15,803 nt of DNA from Acidimicrobiaceae bacterium (GTDB lineage: Bacteria; Actinomycetota; Acidimicrobiia; Acidimicrobiales; UBA8190). Positions 12,376 to 15,803 of this stretch are shown in pieces. The stretch covers positions 8,096 to 23,898 of the forward strand of contig DMNK01000006.1 in assembly GCA_003453695.1 (NCBI GenBank). The letters are read 5' to 3'. Under the pieces are notes generated by a model that did not search any database, had not been told where the DNA came from, and worked only from the letters and a program-made list of their open reading frames with translations. Numbering within the stretch: the first letter of the stretch is position 1; every line of letters starts with the position of its first letter. Both the position numbers and the translations under genes were made by a program.

Positions 12376-14347
12376 TGGACACCTCCAGACGCTCGGGAGC
12401 GAGCGGAGAGCCCAGGCCCAGGTAGCGCCGCGGACGGGGCCTCATCACACTCAGGGTCCGCTTGGCCTCCTGGATCGACAGCGACACGGTCCCCTCGGGG
12501 TTGCGACCCAGCCCGATCACGCCCACCGCCACGGCCAGCGTGATCCAGTTGCCCACGTTGGCGCCGATCGTGCCTCCGCCGATGAGGCTCACGATCAAGG
12601 CAGGGATCATGGCAAGGACGCCGGCCACCACGGCCCCGGTGAGCACCGACCGCCCGGCGAACACCACGAGAAGCAGGAGCTGCACGGACAGGCCGAACTG
12701 GAAGTTGATCGGGGTGATCGACTGGAGGTAGGAGCCGTACAGGGCTCCTGCCATGGCCGCCACCACGCCGCACACGGCGAAGGTGACGAGCTTGGTCACC
12801 GTCAGGTTGACGCCGAGTGTCGAAGCCGCCAGGGGTGAGTCGCGCAGGATGCGCAGCCTCCGGCCGATCGGCCCCTGACGCAGGGCGAAGGTGATGGCCA
12901 GCACCACCCCGAGCACGCCGAGCGAAAGCTCGTACATCGACGTGGTGGAAGCGAAAGAGACGCCGAAGATGCGGGGCCGATGGTCGAGGATGCCTGTGAG
13001 ACCACCTGAGATCCCCACCGAGTTGAACACGACGTAGTCCATGATGAGGGCGAAAGCCAGTGTGGCCAGGGCCAGGTAGAGGCCGCGCAGGCGAAGCGAG
13101 GGGATGCCCACGATGAGCCCGAGGGGGACGGCGATGGCCATGCCGGCCAGGGCGGCGGGGACGAAGTTCTGTCCGTGGGCGCCGGCCCAGTGGCCGACGG
13201 CGAAGGCCCCCACCCCCACGAAGCTCACCTGCGCGATCGAGATCTGCCCTGCCCATCCCGTGAGCACCACCAGGGTCACCGCCATGAGCGCCCACAGGGC
13301 GCCGTAGGTGAGCACGCTCACCTGGGGCCCGGGCACGACGGTGGGCAGCACCGCAGCCACGGCGAAGGCGCCGACGCCGAGGGCCACAGCGCGTTGGATG
13401 CGGGGGCGGGCGGACATGTGCTCCATGTCGCCGGTCGACAGGGTGCCGGTGGCCACGGCCATGGGGCGCACCGACAGGCCAGGCTCCTTGAGGCGCCCGC
13501 CCAGGACGATCAAGAAGATGAAGAGCAGGAACCAGGGCACTGCCGCTTCGATGTTGGCCACCGTTCCCGACGTGCTCCACCGGTGGAGCACGCTCGTGAA
13601 GACGCCGAGGCCGAGAGCGCCACCGAAGGCCCAAGGGAAGCTCTCGTTCCGTCCCATCACGGCCGGGGCGAACGAGACCAGCACGACCAGCACCAGGTTG
13701 TAGGTGGTGAGCTCCTGGCTGTGGGTGAGCAGTATCCCGAGCAGGGCGGCGAACGTCGATGAGACCATCCAGGCGAAGCGCCGCACGTTGTCGCCGCTCA
13801 CGCCGATGATCGCCGCCAGATCCCGGTTGTCCACCACGGCACGTGTGGACATGCCGAAGCGGGTGTGACGCAACAACCACCACAAGAAGCCGCCCGCCAT
13901 GAACGCGATGATCAGGGTGCCGAGCTGGTCCCAACCGACGTAGAACGAGCCGAACTTGAAGCTTGAGGTGGGGATGATGGTCTCGAACCCGCGCTCTTGG
14001 CCTCCCCAGATCAACTGGGCACCCACCTCGAGCAGGGCGAGCAGGGCCAGGGACACGACGATCGGCACCTCGGCGGCCAACCCCGACAAGGGCCGGAACA
14101 GCAACTCGAAGAGGTAGCCGATGAGCGGCGCCACCACGAGCAGCAAGAGCGGGATGGAGATCCACGCCGTCCAGTGCCAGGTGTCGTGGATCTGCCAGTA
14201 CACGAAGGCGCAGAACATGGCCACGGCCCCGAAGGCGAAGTTGAAGACCCCCGTCGTCTTGTAGGTCAGGACCAGGCCCAAGGCGCCCAGGCCGTAGATG
14301 CTGCCGGTGAACAAGCCGATGACGACGAGCGGCCAGAACGTGCTCAC
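12365..14347 (-). CDS. Fused LivH-LivM ABC transporter permease
   Basis: This 660-aa integral membrane protein joins both permeases of a LIV-type importer in one chain. Residues 1 to about 285 are LivH-like: GSIYGLGALGLVLTYKTTG then VFNFAFGAVAM (11-44), and the ATPase-contact loop RAVVDNRDLAAIIGV (169-183). Residues about 320-620 are LivM-like: LTGWAGQISIAQVSFVGVGA (362-381), LRLRGLYLALATLAFALI (418-435), SGGLTGI (447-453) and the contact loop RILRDSPLAASTLGV (499-513). A charged linker (about 286-320, containing KEPGLSVRP and GDMEHMSARPR) joins them. The hydrophobicity pattern suggests around 16-18 membrane helices. A C-terminal tail of about 40 basic, Pro-rich residues follows. The start is GTG 14347 with GGAG about 8 nt upstream. 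The separate LivH and LivM of other bacteria are each about 300 residues, so this is a full-length fusion. Confidence 0.93.
   Translation of the reverse strand: MSTFWPLVVIGLFTGSIYGLGALGLVLTYKTTGVFNFAFGAVAMFCAFVYWQIHDTWHWTAWISIPLLLLVVAPLIGYLFELLFRPLSGLAAEVPIVVSLALLALLEVGAQLIWGGQERGFETIIPTSSFKFGSFYVGWDQLGTLIIAFMAGGFLWWLLRHTRFGMSTRAVVDNRDLAAIIGVSGDNVRRFAWMVSSTFAALLGILLTHSQELTTYNLVLVVLVSFAPAVMGRNESFPWAFGGALGLGVFTSVLHRWSTSGTVANIEAAVPWFLLFIFLIVLGGRLKEPGLSVRPMAVATGTLSTGDMEHMSARPRIQRAVALGVGAFAVAAVLPTVVPGPQVSVLTYGALWALMAVTLVVLTGWAGQISIAQVSFVGVGAFAVGHWAGAHGQNFVPAALAGMAIAVPLGLIVGIPSLRLRGLYLALATLAFALIMDYVVFNSVGISGGLTGILDHRPRIFGVSFASTTSMYELSLGVLGVVLAITFALRQGPIGRRLRILRDSPLAASTLGVNLTVTKLVTFAVCGVVAAMAGALYGSYLQSITPINFQFGLSVQLLLLVVFAGRSVLTGAVVAGVLAMIPALIVSLIGGGTIGANVGNWITLAVAVGVIGLGRNPEGTVSLSIQEAKRTLSVMRPRPRRYLGLGSPLAPERLEVSSGG
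12381..12386 (-). promoter_or_regulatory. Ribosome-binding site that fixes the livG GTG start
   Basis: On the minus strand, GGAGGT is followed after 5 nt by GTG 12375. It lies within the last codons of the permease gene. No ATG lies near, so the GTG start is well supported. Confidence 0.75.
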
Positions 14348-14384
14348 GGCGACTCCGAACCGCCGTGCCCGAGGCGCCTACCGC

Positions 14385-15803
14385 TCACGAGGCCGGCACC
14401 TCCGTGCCGCCGCAGAACAAGCCGGACGCCGGGGCCTTCCGCACGAAGTCGTTGCCCTTCACGGTCACGTCCACCTGGCACGTGGCCCACCCGTGGTTGG
14501 ACGGCGCGTGGGGCCCGACCGCTCCTCCCGCCGTGTAGTTCTGCAGCCCGTTCAGGACTCCCACCACCGAGGCGCGGGTCGGATTCCGTCCCGCTTGCAA
14601 CAGGGCGTAGATCATCATCTGGCCGGCCAGCCAGGCCAGGAACCCGAAGCCGCTCGGCTGGGAGTTGGGGACGTACTGGGCCAGCTGCTGCTTGTACATG
14701 GTGTCCATGGGCTGGTTCTCGTTGAGCGGGATGAAGGGAAGGCTCACGAGTAGCCCCTGGGCGGCGCTCTCCCCCGCCGTGGAGATCTGCTGCGGCGTGT
14801 AGCCGTCGAAGGTGGTCGCCACGTAGCCCATCGTGAAGTTCTGCTGCTGCATGGCCTGGAGCATCTTGGCGTTACCGGTGATGTCCAAAGTGGTGAAGAC
14901 GCCCTCGCACCCGTTGGCGCGCATCTGCTCGACATCGCTCTCGAGCGAGGCGCTCACCGGAGAGATCGAGTAGTCGCTGTAGCAGACGGTCCCGCCGAAG
15001 GTGTGCTGATAGACGTAGGCGAACTCCTGTGCCGCCTGGGCGCTGATGGGGATGCTGTAGGCCAGGAAGGCCATCTTCTTGGGCAGGTAGCCGCTGGTCT
15101 GGGCCAGGAGCGGCGTTCCGTCGCCGATCTCGTAGGAGCTGGACCCGGGGGGCTGGTAGCAGCTGCCGCCGTCCACCGACCAGTAGGTGGAGGACTCGCT
15201 GCGCGCGCAGGCGATGGCGAATCCGAAGTCCGGGATGTTCGCCTGCTGCATGGCGGGCACGCCCCCGTTGTCGGCATCGGAGGTCGATCCGGCGAAGGCG
15301 AACACCGGCTTGTTGATGAGGTTCTGGACGTCGGTCTGGTTGGTCGACGAGTTCTGGGTGTCGTCCTCGACGGTGAGCTGCAGCTGACGGCCACAGATGC
15401 CGCCCGCCGCGTTCACGGCGTCGAAGAGCGCCGTCACGGCCTGCGGGCCCTGGGGGAAGCTGCCCGACAGGGGGCCGCTCAAACCGCTCACGTTGCCGAT
15501 CTGGATGGCGTTGGGGGTGATGCCGGGCGCCGAGGCCGTGTTGCCGGCCGAGCCCGGGCAGGCAGAGGCCTCCTGTTGGGGGGTGAAGCCGAAGCTGGCC
15601 GCCGCCGGCACCTGGGGCGCGCCGCCGCCGCCCGACGAGCTCTGCGACGCGGGTTGGGAGCCGCTCTGGCTTCCCCCGTTGGCTGTGGGCCCCGAAGACA
15701 CGGCGTTGCCGTTGGTCCCGGTGCCGTTCGTGGCGGCGCCGGCACCACCGAGGCCTTCGGCTGCGCCCAGGTAGGGGCCCACCCGGGCGCCGCAGGCGGC
15801 CAG
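14385..15803 (-). CDS. LIV-type ABC substrate-binding lipoprotein, N-terminus beyond the window
   Basis: The frame is open to the right edge, so the gene is partial; 472 residues are visible. The first four read L-A-A-C, a lipobox, with the lipidated Cys encoded at 15792-15794. Only the signal peptide start is missing. A linker of about 60 residues rich in Gly, Ser, Asn, Gln and Thr follows. The Peripla_BP_6-type binding domain then begins at about residue 80, with QIGNVSGLSGPLSG, GGICGRQLQL and VEDDTQ early and FAFAGSTSDADNGGVP in the first lobe. Eight cysteines occur beyond the lipid Cys, many more than in E. coli LivJ/LivK, suggesting several disulfides. The protein captures the solute outside the membrane and delivers it to the fused permease, whose gene starts 37 nt downstream. 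The ligand cannot be deduced from sequence alone. Confidence 0.92.
   Translation of the reverse strand: MAACGARVGPYLGAAEGLGGAGAATNGTGTNGNAVSSGPTANGGSQSGSQPASQSSSGGGGAPQVPAAASFGFTPQQEASACPGSAGNTASAPGITPNAIQIGNVSGLSGPLSGSFPQGPQAVTALFDAVNAAGGICGRQLQLTVEDDTQNSSTNQTDVQNLINKPVFAFAGSTSDADNGGVPAMQQANIPDFGFAIACARSESSTYWSVDGGSCYQPPGSSSYEIGDGTPLLAQTSGYLPKKMAFLAYSIPISAQAAQEFAYVYQHTFGGTVCYSDYSISPVSASLESDVEQMRANGCEGVFTTLDITGNAKMLQAMQQQNFTMGYVATTFDGYTPQQISTAGESAAQGLLVSLPFIPLNENQPMDTMYKQQLAQYVPNSQPSGFGFLAWLAGQMMIYALLQAGRNPTRASVVGVLNGLQNYTAGGAVGPHAPSNHGWATCQVDVTVKGNDFVRKAPASGLFCGGTEVPAS

Noticed and set aside
12081..14165. 694-codon minus-strand frame inside the permease and livG genes
   Set aside because: It is a shifted frame of the permease; the real frame shows hydrophobic helices and Liv motifs, while this one is Arg/His/Pro-rich.
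1..15803. CRISPR array, tRNA or rRNA genes, insertion sequences, phage genes or defence systems
   Set aside because: I saw no regularly spaced repeats, cloverleaf-like sequence, transposase or integrase motifs; gene density and composition look even throughout.

Overview
The window looks like chromosomal DNA of a high-GC actinobacterium, perhaps of the Acidimicrobiia type. The evidence is GC-heavy third codon positions, GTG/TTG starts, a P450 paired with a small 3Fe-4S ferredoxin, a thiolase-like protein of the TLP1 type known from mycobacteria, and a fused LivH-LivM permease. The placement is inference from gene content. I see no mobile element, tRNA, rRNA, CRISPR array, integrase or transcriptional regulator.

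Left part, plus strand (1-6835): a tightly packed catabolic operon that begins before the window. It encodes an amidohydrolase (5' end cut by the edge), a type I Baeyer-Villiger monooxygenase (BVMO), an SDR with an extra degenerate SDR-like half, a second amidohydrolase of the sugar-lactonase/dicarboxylate-lactonase type, and a thiolase-like protein without the usual nucleophilic cysteine. The BVMO, SDR and second amidohydrolase overlap by a few bases. Their chemistry fits oxidation of an alcohol to a ketone, oxygen insertion to an ester or lactone, and hydrolysis. The substrate cannot be read from the sequence.

Middle (6836-8568): on the minus strand, a cytochrome P450 is followed 5 nt later by its 3Fe-4S ferredoxin (TTG start). 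They converge on the catabolic operon. The P450 has a recognisable sigma70-like promoter whose -35 box lies inside a perfect 16-bp palindrome, so control by a dimeric repressor is likely.

Right part, minus strand (8569-15803): a branched-chain-amino-acid-type (LIV/HAAT) ABC importer operon, read from right to left. It encodes a lipoprotein substrate-binding protein (N-terminus cut just before the lipobox), a fused LivH-LivM permease, LivG and LivF. Two unrecognised proteins follow in the same operon: a 493-aa exported protein with a C-terminal membrane anchor, and a 260-aa two-helix membrane protein with a C-terminal HxxxC...CxxC putative zinc site. The two unknown genes are separated by one base, and the first starts 13 nt after livF. 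I consider this pair the best candidate for something undescribed: envelope accessory proteins of a LIV-type importer. Together the window reads as uptake (importer) plus oxidative breakdown (P450, BVMO, SDR, hydrolases) of an unidentified organic compound.
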